Shown: positions 26,984-37,850, counted from the stretch's first letter. The stretch is 64,000 nucleotides of DNA from Thiopseudomonas alkaliphila (GCF_001267175.1 NZ_CP012358.1:2107001-2171000), one strand, 5' to 3'. Program-made: numbers and translations. Notes: generated from the letters alone by a model not told the origin.

Positions 26984-27784
26984 TTATAGTTTACGCAGGG
27001 TAAGAATTTGTTCACTGCGGCCAAAAGGGCCCTGACAGTCATGCAGTACCGAGCTGGTTAAGCCTGTGCCATCAGTGCCATATTGCTGCACGGTTTCTAG
27101 TCCGAGCCACTGACCTTGGGGCAAGCGGTGCAGATGAATTTGCAAGTCTAAGTTTGGAAAACCCCACACAAATTCACCTTCTTGGCGCGGAACTATGCCA
27201 TTAGCGGTGTCAACTAGGCCCATTAGATGGCTAAAATCTGAGGTGTTTTGCCCAGCGACCATGGCCACGGGAGTGTTAATCCAAACAATACCTTTACCGG
27301 CACGGCGTTCAGGGTTCGCACGTGTTTCTATCGACTGAATAAAACCACCTGCCCAGCGCTCCATCCCTTGCCATGCAGGATAATCTTCAGGCTGTAAAAT
27401 AGCTGGATCCTCTAAGCCGGCTACGTTGCTGCTATCTTGAATCTGAATTCGCCAGGCGCGGGCGACAATACAGGTGCGGCCATTGGCGGCCATGGTCGAT
27501 TCCAAGAGCTCAATGGTTTTACCTGGGCGAATCACCTCGGTAGTAATGGTAAATTCAGTGAAGGGAATTAAGCCAAAAATATCTAAGCTAATACGAGCAA
27601 TCCGTAAGTCATGATTGCTCGAAAATTGCTCCAGTTCTGTGCATAAAATCCCGGTAGCCGGCGCCATATGTTGCTCGTGGGGATTCCATGCACCTTGGGC
27701 ATGTGTAGTCGGTTGATAGTGGGCAATCACTTGAGATTGGTCTGCATTGGTTTCACGTTGAATAAGCTGATAGTAAGCCGCCAT
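26984..27784 (-). CDS. Acyl-CoA thioesterase-like (hot-dog fold) protein
   Basis: The 266-residue protein resembles the double hot-dog thioesterase family (4HBT_3/TesB-like). Recognisable parts are AYYQLIQRETNADQSQVIAH, the first-half RIARISLDIFGLIPFTEF followed by EVIRPGKTIELLES, and the second half with FPNLDLQIHLHRLPQGQWLG and GTGLTSSVLHDCQGPFGRS. This supports hydrolysis of an acyl-CoA, but the substrate is unknown. It lies alone between the ahpF terminator and the CAU tRNA. The upstream 218 bases (27785-28002) show only a short AGCCT/AGGCT stem. Confidence 0.8.
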   Translation of the reverse strand: MAAYYQLIQRETNADQSQVIAHYQPTTHAQGAWNPHEQHMAPATGILCTELEQFSSNHDLRIARISLDIFGLIPFTEFTITTEVIRPGKTIELLESTMAANGRTCIVARAWRIQIQDSSNVAGLEDPAILQPEDYPAWQGMERWAGGFIQSIETRANPERRAGKGIVWINTPVAMVAGQNTSDFSHLMGLVDTANGIVPRQEGEFVWGFPNLDLQIHLHRLPQGQWLGLETVQQYGTDGTGLTSSVLHDCQGPFGRSEQILTLRKL

Positions 27785-28002
27785 CTAGTAGATCCTTATT
27801 GTTATTGGAAAAAGCCTATAAAAGGCTAGCAACTATCCTAGAGCTTAACCTTAACGTAAGCAGGGAGGTATTGGCGGAAAGTAAAAGCGCGGGTGCAAGC
27901 AGGCAGGGCTGCAAGTAATGCTAAATTAGCTGGCGTGAAATATGATAAGAGATTAAAACAGGCGAGAGGTATCGCTAAACATTGCCAGAATTGGCTTTGA
28001 GA

Positions 28003-28079
<77 letters not shown>

Positions 28080-28093
28080 AACTCAGGGCGTAG

Positions 28094-28121
28094 ATTATAC
28101 AGACTGCTAGAAAAGACGCAA
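28094..28121 (-). promoter_or_regulatory. Promoter of the CAU tRNA
   Basis: On the minus strand TTGCGT and TATAAT are 16 bases apart, followed by a GC-rich discriminator (CTACGCCC) typical of stable-RNA promoters under stringent control. It lies between the rpoD terminator and the tRNA. Confidence 0.75.
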
Positions 28122-28123
28122 AT

Positions 28124-28151
28124 AAAAAACCCTCGACGAGTCGAGGGTTTT
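28124..28151 (-). terminator. Terminator of the rpsU-dnaG-rpoD operon
   Basis: AACCCTCGA, loop, TCGAGGGTT with T-runs on both strands (TTTTTT on the minus strand), 59 bases after the rpoD stop codon. Confidence 0.88.
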
Positions 28152-28209
28152 GACACTGCAGAGAGTGGCTGCAGGCTAGCGCAGCAAAGGGCTGCCTACA
28201 GTTTAACTC

Positions 28210-30063
28210 TTAGCTTTCTTCAATGAAGGTACGTAGGTGTTCACTGCGTGAAGGGTGGCGCAATTTACGCAAGGCTTTAGCCTCAATTTGACGAATCCGC
28301 TCGCGGGTAACATCGAATTGCTTACCTACTTCCTCTAGGGTGTGGTCAGTATTCATGTCGATCCCAAAGCGCATGCGTAACACCTTAGCTTCACGCTCGG
28401 TTAGGCCTTCTAATACGTCACGGGTGGCTTCTTTAAGGTTCTCAATGGTCGCCACATCAATTGGCGACTGCATGGTAACGTCTTCAATAAAGTCACCTAA
28501 GTGTGAGTCTTCATCATCACCAATCGGAGTTTCCATAGAAATGGGCTCTTTAGCGATTTTTAGGACTTTACGTACGCGATCTTCACTCATTTCCATACGT
28601 TCGCCTAACTCTTCAGGAGTAGGCTCGCGGCCCATCTCTTGTAGCATTTGGCGGGACACACGGTTGAGCTTATTGATTGTCTCAATCATGTGCACTGGAA
28701 TTCGAATGGTGCGTGCTTGGTCCGCAATAGAGCGCGTAATGGCTTGGCGAATCCACCAGGTAGCGTAAGTTGAGAATTTGTAACCACGACGGTATTCGAA
28801 CTTATCCACTGCCTTCATCAGACCGATGTTACCTTCTTGGATCAGGTCCAAGAACTGTAGGCCACGGTTGGTGTATTTTTTTGCAATCGAAATTACCAGA
28901 CGTAAGTTGGCTTCCACCATGTCTTTTTTTGCTCGGCGAGCTTTGGCTTCACCAATGGACATGCGGCGGTTGATGTCTTTGATTTCCGCGATAGAAAGAC
29001 CGGTTTCAGTTTCAATATCAATCAGTAACTGCTGATGGCGACGAATATCTTCTTGCAACTCAGCAATAGCTTCAGCGTATTTGGCTTTGCTATTGGCAAA
29101 CTTGTCGCTCCACTCTAAGTTGGTTTCGTTATTAGGGAAACCTTTGAGGAAGTCAGCGCGTGGCATCCGAGCATCACGTACACACAGCTGAGCAATTGCA
29201 CGCTCTTGGCTACGAATATTCGTCAGTGATTCGCGTACGGTTTCAACCAGTGCGTCGTATTGCTTAGGAACCAGCTTAATTGGCATAAATAGCTCGCCCA
29301 GCAAAGCTAAGGCTTCATTGGCCGCTTTCGTTCCGCGTTTGTGCTTTTTCAGCACTTTATAAACTTGTGCCAGTTGCTCTTCAATTGCACCAAAGCGCTC
29401 TTTGGCAACTTCAGGATCAGGACCGCCATCGGTGGCTTCTTCTTCCTCTTCGGCTTCTTCCTCTTCGTCCTCATCTTCATCATCGCTGTCAGCTTTTTCT
29501 TTGCTAGGCGACTTTTCAGCGGGCGCTTGGGTAGCAGGTTCAGGAATGCTATCGTCCGGATCGATATAGCCATTGAAGATATCGGTTAGCTTAGTGCCTT
29601 CTTCAATGGCGCGATTAAAGTCTGCGAGTACGCCATCGACGGTGCCGGGGAAGTGGGCAATGGCTGCCATCACTTCGCGAATGCCTTCTTCGATGCGTTT
29701 AGCGATTTCAATTTCGCCTTCGCGAGTTAGTAGGTCAACCGTACCCATTTCGCGCATATACATACGCACAGGGTCGGTGGTGCGGCCAAGCTCTGAATCT
29801 ACAGCCGCTAACGCAGCCGCGGCTTCTTCAGCGGCTGCTTCATCAGTACTACCCTCAGCAAGGAGTAACGCATCGGCATCGGGTGCTGTTTCAAACACAT
29901 TGATGCCCATGTCGTTAATCATGCGAATAATATCTTCAACCTGTTCTGGATCAGAGATATCTTCAGGTAAATGGTCATTCACCTCAGCGTAAGTCAGGTA
30001 TCCCTGCTCACGACCACGGGCGATTAGTTCTTTAAGACGTGATTGTTGGGCTTGTGAGGACAT
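28210..30063 (-). CDS. rpoD: RNA polymerase sigma-70 factor RpoD
   Basis: The 617-residue housekeeping sigma factor is complete. Region 1.1 starts [21 protein letters not shown] very acidic non-conserved stretch ([18 protein letters not shown], about residues 192-209) follows region 1.2. Regions 2.3-2.4 show [20 protein letters not shown], region 3 [20 protein letters not shown], and region 4.2 the helix-turn-helix [20 protein letters not shown]. It is the third gene of the macromolecular synthesis operon. It lies 61 bases after dnaG and is closed by a strong terminator. Confidence 0.99.
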   Translation of the reverse strand: MSSQAQQSRLKELIARGREQGYLTYAEVNDHLPEDISDPEQVEDIIRMINDMGINVFETAPDADALLLAEGSTDEAAAEEAAAALAAVDSELGRTTDPVRMYMREMGTVDLLTREGEIEIAKRIEEGIREVMAAIAHFPGTVDGVLADFNRAIEEGTKLTDIFNGYIDPDDSIPEPATQAPAEKSPSKEKADSDDEDEDEEEEAEEEEEATDGGPDPEVAKERFGAIEEQLAQVYKVLKKHKRGTKAANEALALLGELFMPIKLVPKQYDALVETVRESLTNIRSQERAIAQLCVRDARMPRADFLKGFPNNETNLEWSDKFANSKAKYAEAIAELQEDIRRHQQLLIDIETETGLSIAEIKDINRRMSIGEAKARRAKKDMVEANLRLVISIAKKYTNRGLQFLDLIQEGNIGLMKAVDKFEYRRGYKFSTYATWWIRQAITRSIADQARTIRIPVHMIETINKLNRVSRQMLQEMGREPTPEELGERMEMSEDRVRKVLKIAKEPISMETPIGDDEDSHLGDFIEDVTMQSPIDVATIENLKEATRDVLEGLTEREAKVLRMRFGIDMNTDHTLEEVGKQFDVTRERIRQIEAKALRKLRHPSRSEHLRTFIEES

Positions 30064-30124
30064 ATCACCCTATCCAAAGTCGGTTGGCCGATAAAAATGT
30101 ATAAAAGCATTTTACCATAAAAGC

Positions 30125-32044
30125 TTATAAATTTCCATTTGGGCCAGCGTGAGTAAAAGAAGCGCGTCGCTCAAGTAGCGTGCGTAATTCATTTTTTTCA
30201 TCAGCACTTAATTGGTTAAAAGATTTGAGCAAGAGCTGATTTAAACGTTGCTCTTCTTGTTTGCGTGATAACTGATTGATGGTGTCAAAAAAAAGTTGTT
30301 CAAGGCTTTCATCAGAAATTAACCATTCTTTTTCAGCTAAGTTTTTCAGTAGGCGGCCTTGTTCAGTGCCATGCCAGCGAGCAATGAGTTGAAAGCTGGT
30401 GAGTTCAGGCTTTTTCTGTAACGCGCTGAGCAGCGACAAGAGTAACTGCCCATAAAAATCATCAGCGTGAGTTGTGCGCTCTTGTTGCTCTAGCTTTTGT
30501 GCTAGTTCTGGGCGATGTAGTAACGCACGTAAGGCCATAATTTCTGGCGGATCTACTAGCTTTTGTGAGGGGGCGCGATAATTAGAAGCCCGTGGGCGAT
30601 AGTTGACTCTCTGTGGGGTTGTAGGCTCTGCTGGCATCTCTTGGGATGCTTGCCAGTATTGACTGTAATCGTGATAGTCCGCGCTAGGTGGCAGCTCGTT
30701 CTGTGACGAGTCTGTGTGTTGATTGATTATCGATGAGCCAGTAGCAGGCAGAACCGATGACTCCATTGGTAGGCCGGTTAGCTGCTGCAGTTGTTGTTGC
30801 AGAAGAAGCTGTAAGTTAGGGCTGGCCACTTTAGCGATTAAAGGATTAGCCAGCGCTGCCAAGTGCGACTTTCCTTCGGGCGTGCTGGGGTCTGCTTCTT
30901 GTTGCAGGTGCTGAAAAAAATATTCCGAAAGTGATTGTGCCTGTAAGTTGAGTCGTTGCTTAAAACTGTCTAAGCCTTCTTGACGAATCATGGTGTCAGG
31001 ATCTTGGCCTTCAGGTAAAAACAAAAAGCGTACATAGCGCCCATCAGTTAGGCTAGCTAAACTAGCTTCTAGTGCGCGCCAAGCGGCTTTGCGACCGGCT
31101 TGATCGCCATCAAAACAGAAAATAATGGTCGGTACTAAGCGAAACAAACGCTTAATGTGTTCTTCGCTGGTGGCGGTGCCTAGCGTTGCCACTGCATTGC
31201 GTAATCCTTGCTGGGCGAGGGCAATGACATCCATATAGCCTTCAACCACAATAATTTCATTCAGGTTGCGGCTGTATTGGCGCGCCTCGTATAGCCCATA
31301 GAGTTCTTGATTTTTATGGAATACAGGGGTTTCAGGTGAGTTAAGGTATTTAGGCTTGTCGTCACCGAGAACTCGGCCACCAAACCCAATAATCCGCCCG
31401 CGGCTGTCGCGAATAGGAAACATAATCCGGTCACGAAAGCGATCATAGCTGCGTTGGCTGTCAGGATTATGAACCACTAGTCCTGCTTCAATCAAAAGGC
31501 TGCGTTGGCTTTCATCGTTAGCCAGCGCTTTGCTTAGATTGTCCCAGCCAGGCGGTGCTAAGCCAATGGCAAAGTCACGGGCAATCAGGCCTGACAGGCC
31601 GCGCTGTTTTAAATAATTAATCGCTGCTTGGCGTGCTGGATGTTGTCGCAGAGCAGTTTTGTAAAATTCATTGGCTTGCTCTAATAGGCCGTAGAGCGGT
31701 GAGGTTTTAGGCTGCTTTGGCGTCTGGGACTGGCTGCCAGCGGCCTCACGCTCAACCTCTACGCCAGCACGGCGCGCCAGTTCTTCTACTGCTTCGGGAA
31801 ACTCTAAGTGATCATGTTCCATCAAAAAAGTTAGGGCATTTCCGCCTGCGCCGCAGCCAAAGCAGTGGTAAAACTGTTTGTCAGGGCTGACGCTAAAGGA
31901 CGGTGTTTTTTCTTGATGGAAGGGGCAGCAGGCGCTGTAGTTTTTCCCGGTTTTTTTTAGGGCTACACGAGAATCAATAATCTCTACAATATCGGTGCGA
32001 TTAAGAAGGTCATCAATAAAGCTTTGTGTGATTAAACCAGCCAT
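30125..32044 (-). CDS. dnaG: DNA primase
   Basis: The 639-residue primase makes RNA primers at replication forks. The N-terminal zinc ribbon is seen in CCPFHQEKTPSFSVSPDKQF and HCFGCGAGG. The catalytic core has EVERE..YGLYEARQY and the Toprim block EIIVVEGYMDVIALAQ, then IFCFDGDQAGRKAAWRAL with its acidic metal-binding residues. The C-terminal third is a low-complexity linker rich in Gln, Ser and Pro followed by the DnaB-interaction helices. It lies between rpsU and rpoD in the usual operon. Confidence 0.98.
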   Translation of the reverse strand: MAGLITQSFIDDLLNRTDIVEIIDSRVALKKTGKNYSACCPFHQEKTPSFSVSPDKQFYHCFGCGAGGNALTFLMEHDHLEFPEAVEELARRAGVEVEREAAGSQSQTPKQPKTSPLYGLLEQANEFYKTALRQHPARQAAINYLKQRGLSGLIARDFAIGLAPPGWDNLSKALANDESQRSLLIEAGLVVHNPDSQRSYDRFRDRIMFPIRDSRGRIIGFGGRVLGDDKPKYLNSPETPVFHKNQELYGLYEARQYSRNLNEIIVVEGYMDVIALAQQGLRNAVATLGTATSEEHIKRLFRLVPTIIFCFDGDQAGRKAAWRALEASLASLTDGRYVRFLFLPEGQDPDTMIRQEGLDSFKQRLNLQAQSLSEYFFQHLQQEADPSTPEGKSHLAALANPLIAKVASPNLQLLLQQQLQQLTGLPMESSVLPATGSSIINQHTDSSQNELPPSADYHDYSQYWQASQEMPAEPTTPQRVNYRPRASNYRAPSQKLVDPPEIMALRALLHRPELAQKLEQQERTTHADDFYGQLLLSLLSALQKKPELTSFQLIARWHGTEQGRLLKNLAEKEWLISDESLEQLFFDTINQLSRKQEEQRLNQLLLKSFNQLSADEKNELRTLLERRASFTHAGPNGNL

Positions 32045-32228
32045 AGCTCACCTAAATTGATAATGAATAGCCTGTAGTTGCGAGAAATATAACAATAAAA
32101 TAGAGCCGTTGGTTCAGCCGATTAGTGGCGCACAGCTACTTGAGTGTATTGTGAATAGTAACGGAGGAAGGAGGAAAAGCCATTGTGGAACTGGCCATTC
32201 GCTTGGTTTATTGAGCGCTATAAACGCC

Positions 32229-32250
32229 AAAAACCCGGACTAAGCCGGGC
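32229..32250 (-). terminator. Attenuator-type terminator after rpsU
   Basis: On the minus strand GCCCGG, a short loop and CCGGG run into TTTTT, 27 bases after the rpsU stop codon. Partial termination here is known in other bacteria to keep S21 mRNA above dnaG mRNA. Confidence 0.7.
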
Positions 32251-32276
32251 CTTTAGTGTGTCTCGAGGACGCTCTA

Positions 32277-32492
32277 TTAATAGAGGCGCTCGCGACGACG
32301 TTGTTCGCGCTGAACCTTTTTCGCGTGACGCTTAACTGCGGCGGCTGCTTTACGCTTGCGCTCTGCGGTTGGCTTCTCGTAAAACTCGCGGCTGCGTACT
32401 TCAGCAAGCACACCGGCTTTTTCGCAGGCGCGTTTGAAGCGACGCAGGGCTACGTCAAAGGGTTCGTTGTCTTTTAGTTTGACAGCTGGCAT
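32277..32492 (-). CDS. rpsU: 30S ribosomal protein S21
   Basis: The 71-residue protein starts [20 protein letters not shown] and ends in a strongly basic tail ([13 protein letters not shown]). S21 takes part in translation initiation on the small subunit. The reading frame stays open further upstream, but the ATG at 32492 with GAAGG upstream gives the standard length. It heads the macromolecular synthesis operon and diverges from tsaD. Confidence 0.98.
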   Translation of the reverse strand: MPAVKLKDNEPFDVALRRFKRACEKAGVLAEVRSREFYEKPTAERKRKAAAAVKRHAKKVQREQRRRERLY

Positions 32493-32549
32493 CCAGATCG
32501 TACCTTCATCTAATTTAACCGGTGGGAAGTGTAATGTTTTGTATAGAAA

Positions 32550-32577
32550 AACATACACCGTGTATTTAAGGATGCAA
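32550..32577 (-). promoter_or_regulatory. Candidate promoter of the rpsU operon
   Basis: On the minus strand TTGCAT and TATGTT are separated by 16 bases, 58-85 bases upstream of the rpsU start. The hexamers match the sigma-70 consensus at about four positions each, so this is a moderate call. Confidence 0.4.
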
Positions 32578-32691
32578 ATTCTACCTAGCTTTTTTACTAA
32601 ATGCAAAGAACTCGATAAATAAAGCGGTAGCTTGCAGCGCAGTGGCGGCTTATTATGCCTATTTATTTCATTGAGTAGGCAAAATAGAACC

Positions 32692-33717
32692 ATGTTGGTT
32701 TTAGGTATCGAAACATCCTGTGATGAAACAGGGGTGGCGCTGTACGACAGTCAGCAAGGGTTATTGGCTGATGCGCTGTTTAGTCAAATTGATTTGCACC
32801 GCGTGTATGGCGGTGTCGTACCTGAATTGGCATCCCGTGATCATGTGAAGCGCTTGTTACCTTTAATTAAGCAGGTGTTAGCCGAGGCCAATAAACAAGC
32901 ACAGCAAATAGACGCTATCGCTTATACCGCAGGCCCAGGTTTAGTGGGGGCGCTGTTGGTAGGTGCTTCTTGTGCTAAGGCTTTAGCTTTTGCTTGGCAG
33001 GTGCCAGTTTTGGGTGTGCATCATATGGAAGGTCATTTATTGGCCCCGATGCTGGAGTCTAAACCGCCGCAATTTCCGTTTATTGCATTACTGGTTTCAG
33101 GTGGACATACCCAGTTAGTACGAGTAGATGGTATTGGTCAGTACCGCGTCCTAGGGGAGTCAATTGATGATGCGGCCGGTGAAGCTTTTGATAAAACCGC
33201 CAAAATGCTGGGATTACGTTATCCCGGTGGTCCTGAAATCGCTAAGCTCGCTGAACAAGGCCAGCCAGGGCGCTTTAAGTTACCGCGGCCAATGACGGAT
33301 CGTCCGGGTTTGGACTTTAGCTTTAGTGGTTTAAAAACCTCAACCTTAACTGCATGGCATAAGGCTGAGCAGTCAGGTGTTGCCAATCAGCAAGCCAAGG
33401 CGGATCTAGCCTATGCTTTCCAAGAAGCCGTGGTGAAAACCTTAACCATTAAGTGTGAGCGCGCTTTAGAGCAAGAAGGATTAAAGCGCTTAGTAATTGC
33501 CGGTGGGGTCAGTGCTAATCAGGCGTTACGCCAAGAGTTAGAAGCCATACTTGCTGCCCGTCAAGGTGAAGTATTTTATGCCAGACCGCGTTTTTGTACC
33601 GATAATGGGGCGATGATTGCCTATGCTGGATGCCAGCGTTTATTGGCTGGACAAGTTGATGCACCGGGCACTAATGTGCGAGCCCGTTGGCCGATGGAAG
33701 AGTTGCCTGCGCTTTAA
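32692..33717 (+). CDS. tsaD: tRNA N6-adenosine threonylcarbamoyltransferase TsaD
   Basis: TsaD transfers threonylcarbamoyl to A37 of ANN-reading tRNAs together with TsaB and TsaE. The protein starts [19 protein letters not shown] (341 residues). An in-frame ATG 60 bases upstream lacks family sequence. The metal-binding [11 protein letters not shown], the ATP motif [11 protein letters not shown] and [16 protein letters not shown] are intact. It diverges from rpsU and its stop overlaps that of the convergent plsY by four bases. The CAU tRNA-Ile nearby reads an ANN codon and would be a substrate. Confidence 0.98.
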   Translation: MLVLGIETSCDETGVALYDSQQGLLADALFSQIDLHRVYGGVVPELASRDHVKRLLPLIKQVLAEANKQAQQIDAIAYTAGPGLVGALLVGASCAKALAFAWQVPVLGVHHMEGHLLAPMLESKPPQFPFIALLVSGGHTQLVRVDGIGQYRVLGESIDDAAGEAFDKTAKMLGLRYPGGPEIAKLAEQGQPGRFKLPRPMTDRPGLDFSFSGLKTSTLTAWHKAEQSGVANQQAKADLAYAFQEAVVKTLTIKCERALEQEGLKRLVIAGGVSANQALRQELEAILAARQGEVFYARPRFCTDNGAMIAYAGCQRLLAGQVDAPGTNVRARWPMEELPAL

Positions 33718-34283
33718 AAGCGTCGTTCAGCACCATGCAATAAATCTTTAAGGTTTTGTCGGTGTCGCCAGACAATCAGTAGACTGAGTAAGGTGACTGG
33801 CACTAAGGCTTCTGGTTGGCGCCAAGCCAGAAATGGCAAGCTTAAGGGCAGCGTTGACATGGAAGCCAGTGAGCTGGTGCGGGTTAAATGAAAGGTTAAA
33901 ATCCAAGCCAGGATTGCAATCAACGCTGCGGGCGGATAAAGGCCAAGCAGCATACCAGCACCGGTTGAAATTCCTTTACCACCGCGAAAATTAAAAAATA
34001 TTGGATAGAGATGGCCAACGACTGCGGCTAGTCCAACCCAGGCTTGGGCTTGAGTGGAATAGCCAGATAAATAAGCTAAAAATACCGGTAATAAACCTTT
34101 GCTGATATCACCAAGCAGGGTCAAAATAGCGATACGTTTACCAGAAACACGAAATACATTAGTGGCGCCTGGGTTGCCTGAGCCTTTGAGACGCGGATCA
34201 AAGCCGCCATAATGCTGACTCAGCAAAATAGCAAAAGACACAGATCCAAACAGATAGGCAAATACGATCAGTAGCCAGAACAT
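33714..34283 (-). CDS. plsY: Acyl-phosphate glycerol-3-phosphate acyltransferase PlsY
   Basis: The 189-residue inner-membrane enzyme makes lysophosphatidic acid from acyl-phosphate. Its family motifs are present: [29 protein letters not shown] and the third [16 protein letters not shown]. It has about five membrane helices and ends with basic residues. Converges with tsaD and diverges from folB, as in other pseudomonads. Confidence 0.96.
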   Translation of the reverse strand: MFWLLIVFAYLFGSVSFAILLSQHYGGFDPRLKGSGNPGATNVFRVSGKRIAILTLLGDISKGLLPVFLAYLSGYSTQAQAWVGLAAVVGHLYPIFFNFRGGKGISTGAGMLLGLYPPAALIAILAWILTFHLTRTSSLASMSTLPLSLPFLAWRQPEALVPVTLLSLLIVWRHRQNLKDLLHGAERRF

Positions 34284-34347
34284 GTATAACTCAGGGGTTA
34301 GCCCTCTACATTAATTAACCAATATATTTTAACGAGAACCTAGTGGC

Positions 34348-34701
34348 GTGGATATCATCTTTATTGAACGTTTAGCCGTAGATACCGTGATAGGTGTATA
34401 TGACTGGGAGCGGACTGCAACCCAGAAATTGTATCTAGATGTACAGATGGCTTGGGATATTAAGCCAGCTGCTAGCAGCGATAATATTGCACTCACCTTA
34501 GATTACGCAGCTGTCAGTGAATATATTCAGCAGTTTGCACAAGCCAAACAGTATGAACTGGTGGAAACTTTTGCTGAGGTGCTGACTCGCGAAATTATGG
34601 ACCGTTTTAATGTGCCTTGGTTGCGTTTAAAGATCACCAAGCCGGCTGCAGTGCCTGCGGCAGCTGGCGTTGGGGTGGAGATCGAGCGCGGATGCCGATA
34701 A
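34348..34701 (+). CDS. folB: Dihydroneopterin aldolase
   Basis: The 117-residue protein starts at GTG (MDIIFIERLAVDTVIGVYDW). FolB cleaves 7,8-dihydroneopterin to 6-hydroxymethyl-dihydropterin in folate synthesis. The VIGVYDWER strand, TLDYAAVSEYIQQF and LVETFAEVLTREIMDRF are standard. It overlaps folK by 10 bases, implying translational coupling of consecutive steps. Confidence 0.95.
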   Translation: MDIIFIERLAVDTVIGVYDWERTATQKLYLDVQMAWDIKPAASSDNIALTLDYAAVSEYIQQFAQAKQYELVETFAEVLTREIMDRFNVPWLRLKITKPAAVPAAAGVGVEIERGCR

Positions 34702-35243
34702 ACCACTGCGTTTATTTGGGGCTAGGGAGTAACACTCACCCCAAACACCATCTGCCTCAAGGACTCAATCTATTACAGCAGCGAGTTGGCCCAGTTGAGT
34801 GCTCGCCGGTGTTTGAAAGTGAAGCGATAGGGATCAATACGGCTAATTTTTACAACTTAGTGGTGAGGGTATTGACGCCACTATCACTAGTAGAATTGGT
34901 GGCAGAGCTAAAAGCAATCGAGCGGCGCGCAGGGCGTGAGGCGGCAGAAAAACAGCGAATTCCCTTAGATATTGATATTCTACTGTTCGATCAGCAGATA
35001 ACTCAGCAGCCAGTGGTGATACCCCATGCTGATATTATCACTCGGGCTTTTGTGTTATGGCCCTTGGCGTTATTGGCGGGTGAGGTTATGCATCCACTGT
35101 TGCAGCAATCCATGGCACAGCTTTGGGCAGAAAACCAACTTAAGCAACAGTTATGGCCCATTCAATTACATTGGCAAGGGCAGGCATTAACCCCAGAGCC
35201 ACTCTTGCAGCAGGGCAGAGCAGCTGTGACAGCAAACTCATAG
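34692..35243 (+). CDS. folK: 6-hydroxymethyl-7,8-dihydropterin pyrophosphokinase
   Basis: I begin at the ATG at 34692 (183 residues, MPINHCVYLGLGSNTHPKHH), which overlaps the end of folB. The pyrophosphokinase landmarks are LGLGSN, VFESEAIG, FYNLVVRV and the metal motif IPLDIDILLFD followed by IPHADIITRAFVLWPL. The loop REAAEKQR is shorter than in E. coli FolK and resembles the variant found next to folB in Pseudomonas. It catalyses the step after FolB. Confidence 0.88.
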   Translation: MPINHCVYLGLGSNTHPKHHLPQGLNLLQQRVGPVECSPVFESEAIGINTANFYNLVVRVLTPLSLVELVAELKAIERRAGREAAEKQRIPLDIDILLFDQQITQQPVVIPHADIITRAFVLWPLALLAGEVMHPLLQQSMAQLWAENQLKQQLWPIQLHWQGQALTPEPLLQQGRAAVTANS

Positions 35244-35257
35244 AGGAAGCACAACAA

Positions 35258-35629
35258 ATGTTATTACGCGGTTTAAGTATGTTGATTCTGTTTCAGTTAC
35301 TGGGAACAGCAATAAATGTGTTGTTCTTACCCATGCTGCCGGGGCCGATCTTGGGCTTTGTCTTAATGTTTGTGTATCTCTTGCTGCGAGGTGGGGTGAG
35401 TGAAAATATCAATCTTGCCAGTAGTAGCTTATTAAAATATTTGCCGTTGTTGCTGACGCCGCCAGCGGTTGGGATTATGGCGCACACCGATGCTGTGATG
35501 GCTGATTTTTGGGCAATTTTTGGCTCATTGGTGATTTCGGTACTGGTTTCTGTAGTGGTTATTGGCTTATTGATGCAGTTTTTGATCCGTCGCCAACAAC
35601 AAAAACAGGAGCAATCCCATGACGCTTGA
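35258..35629 (+). CDS. LrgA/CidA-family holin-like membrane protein
   Basis: The 123-residue protein has four predicted membrane helices. LPGPILGFVLMFVYLLLR and LPLLLTPPAVGIM are characteristic of LrgA/CidA. AGAGGAAG lies about 11 bases upstream of the ATG at 35258. In other bacteria the family modulates murein hydrolases, cell death or small-metabolite (pyruvate, acetate) transport. It overlaps lrgB by 11 bases. It cannot be assigned to the Cid or Lrg subgroup from sequence alone. Confidence 0.9.
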   Translation: MLLRGLSMLILFQLLGTAINVLFLPMLPGPILGFVLMFVYLLLRGGVSENINLASSSLLKYLPLLLTPPAVGIMAHTDAVMADFWAIFGSLVISVLVSVVVIGLLMQFLIRRQQQKQEQSHDA

Positions 35630-36335
35630 TTGGAACGCCGCTTTACAAGCTGTAGTAGCGCACCCTTTATTTGGTGTGAGTTTAACGCTGTTGGCTTATC
35701 AAATTGCTTTAACCCTGTATGAAAAAACTAAGTGGATTATTTTCCAGCCGGTATTGGTGTCGTGCGTAATTATTATCAGTATTTTAGTCACCTTTAATAT
35801 TGATTATGCCGCCTATAAAGAAGGCACCTTTTTGCTGTCGGTATTATTAGGGCCAGCCACTGTGGCCTTGGCGATTCCTTTGTATTTAAACCTAAAACGG
35901 ATTCGCCAGGTGTTTTGGCCAACGATTTTTACCCTGTTAGTTGGCGGCAGTTTAGCGACGGTGCTGGGCGTGGGGTTAGCCTGGTTATTTGGTGCTGAGC
36001 CTTTTATTTTAAGCACGATGGCGCCTAAGTCAGTGACTAGTCCGATTGCGATGTTAGTGGCTGATGAAATTGGTGGATCAGCCTCGTTGGCAGCGGTGTT
36101 TGTGATGATTACCGGGATTGTCGGTGCCATGGTCGGGGTTGAGTTACTGCGTTTATTTAACGTGACGCATCCGGCGGCAGTCGGTTTAACCATGGGGATT
36201 ACCGCGCACGCGGTAGGTACTGCACGCTCACTGCAAGAGGGTGAAGAGCAAGGAGCCTTTGCCGCGCTGGCCATGAGTATTATGGGCTTATTGACTGCGG
36301 TCTTAATGCCATTGGTTTATATGTTAATTAGTTAG
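35619..36335 (+). CDS. LrgB/CidB-family membrane protein
   Basis: This 238-residue multi-helix protein carries the LrgB signature blocks [35 protein letters not shown] and [20 protein letters not shown]. It overlaps the LrgA-like gene and should form one functional unit with it in the inner membrane. Reported roles of the family are holin-like control of lysis and transport of glycolate, pyruvate or related acids. A 32-base gap leads to hldE, which may be co-transcribed. Confidence 0.93.
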   Translation: MTLDWNAALQAVVAHPLFGVSLTLLAYQIALTLYEKTKWIIFQPVLVSCVIIISILVTFNIDYAAYKEGTFLLSVLLGPATVALAIPLYLNLKRIRQVFWPTIFTLLVGGSLATVLGVGLAWLFGAEPFILSTMAPKSVTSPIAMLVADEIGGSASLAAVFVMITGIVGAMVGVELLRLFNVTHPAAVGLTMGITAHAVGTARSLQEGEEQGAFAALAMSIMGLLTAVLMPLVYMLIS

Positions 36336-36367
36336 TTATTCAATTATTTGCCTGTTTTGGAGTTTCT

Positions 36368-37789
36368 ATGAGTCAGTCGTTACCGGCGTTTGCTAATGCA
36401 CCTGTGCTGGTGGTGGGCGATGTCATGTTGGATCGTTACTGGTATGGCGCCACTTCCCGGATCTCACCTGAGGCGCCGGTACCGGTGGTGAAAGTCGGGC
36501 AAATTGAAGATCGCCCAGGTGGAGCGGCTAACGTAGCACTTAATATTGCTGCACTGGGAGCACCGGTTAAATTGCTTGGCGTTACGGGCGCTGACGAGGC
36601 AGCTTCAGCACTCACCGAGCGTTTAAACTCAGTTGGAGTGGAGACGCACTTTCAAGTCTGTACTGAACAGCCAACCATTGTTAAGTTACGCGTAATGAGC
36701 CGCCATCAGCAGTTACTACGCATGGATTTTGAAGAGCCTTTTGCGACGGATCAGGCCGCTTTTTTAGCCGCCACTGAGACCTTGCTGCAGGGGGTAAAGG
36801 TGCTGATTTTGTCCGACTATGGCAAAGGGGCTGTAGCTAATCATCAGGCCCTGATCCAAGCAGCAAAGCAGCAAGGGGTAGCAGTGTTAGTGGATCCCAA
36901 AGGGACAGACTTCTCGATTTATCAGGGCGCTACCTTGCTAACACCCAACTTAGCAGAGTTTGAGGCAATTGTTGGACCTTGTCAGGATGAGCATCAGCTA
37001 GTGGCAAAAGGTGCTGAGTTGATGCAAGCGTTAGATCTCGAGGCGTTATTGGTGACTCGGGGAGAACAAGGGATGACCTTGCTACGCCCCCAATTACCGG
37101 CGCTACACTTACCAGCGAAAGCCCGTGAAGTGTTTGATGTGACGGGGGCTGGAGATACAGTCATTTCAACTCTGGCCGCTGCTTTAGCCGCTGGTGAGTC
37201 CTTACCTAAGGCAATGGTATTGGCCAATATTGCTGCGGGTATTGTGGTGGCTAAACTGGGTACCGCCACCGTAAGTGCGCCTGAATTACGCCGCGTCTTA
37301 CAGCGGGAAAATGGTGCTGGACGTGGAGTTTTAAGCTTGCAGCAACTACAAGCTGCAGTAGAAGACGCTAAAGCTCAAGGCGAAAAAGTGGTGTTTACTA
37401 ATGGCTGCTTTGATATTTTGCATGCTGGGCATGTGACGTATTTAGAGCAAGCCAGAGCCCAAGGTGATCGCTTGGTGGTAGCGATTAACGGTGATGCCTC
37501 GGTAACCCGCCTCAAAGGACCTGGTCGGCCAATTAACGCCGTCGATCGCCGTATGGCGGTGCTGGCTGGTTTAGGCGCAGTGGATTGGGTCGTGAGCTTT
37601 AACGAAGACACGCCGGAAAATCTGTTGCGCTTACTAAAGCCCGATGTGCTGGTAAAAGGCGGCGATTATGCGGTTGATCAAGTGGTCGGCGCCGAGATTG
37701 TGCGTGCCAATGGTGGCGAGGTAAGGGTGTTAGGCTTAGTCGAAAACAGCTCAACCACTGCGATTGTCGAGAAAATCCGCAGCGAGTAA
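36368..37789 (+). CDS. hldE: Bifunctional heptose 7-phosphate kinase/heptose 1-phosphate adenylyltransferase
   Basis: HldE makes ADP-D-glycero-beta-D-manno-heptose for the LPS inner core. Residues 1 to about 320 are a PfkB-type kinase ([45 protein letters not shown]). Residues about 340-473 are a nucleotidyltransferase with [20 protein letters not shown] and the closing [19 protein letters not shown]. The length of 473 residues is standard. Both catalytic halves appear intact. Confidence 0.97.
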   Translation: MSQSLPAFANAPVLVVGDVMLDRYWYGATSRISPEAPVPVVKVGQIEDRPGGAANVALNIAALGAPVKLLGVTGADEAASALTERLNSVGVETHFQVCTEQPTIVKLRVMSRHQQLLRMDFEEPFATDQAAFLAATETLLQGVKVLILSDYGKGAVANHQALIQAAKQQGVAVLVDPKGTDFSIYQGATLLTPNLAEFEAIVGPCQDEHQLVAKGAELMQALDLEALLVTRGEQGMTLLRPQLPALHLPAKAREVFDVTGAGDTVISTLAAALAAGESLPKAMVLANIAAGIVVAKLGTATVSAPELRRVLQRENGAGRGVLSLQQLQAAVEDAKAQGEKVVFTNGCFDILHAGHVTYLEQARAQGDRLVVAINGDASVTRLKGPGRPINAVDRRMAVLAGLGAVDWVVSFNEDTPENLLRLLKPDVLVKGGDYAVDQVVGAEIVRANGGEVRVLGLVENSSTTAIVEKIRSE

Positions 37790-37812
37790 CTGCTGAGTAT
37801 CTTGTGAGACTA

Positions 37813-37842
37813 AGCCCTTAGTCAGTGCGTGAGTAAAGGGCT
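37813..37842. terminator. Weak terminator between hldE and the aldo/keto reductase gene
   Basis: AGCCCTT and AAGGGCT form a 7-bp stem across a 16-base loop between convergent stops; no strong T-run. Confidence 0.4.
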
Positions 37843-37850
37843 ATTAGGTG

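Noticed and set aside
29349..29589. ORFs in both strands over the acidic repeat part of rpoD.
   Set aside because: They arise from the low-complexity Glu/Asp-coding stretch in rpoD and have no independent support.
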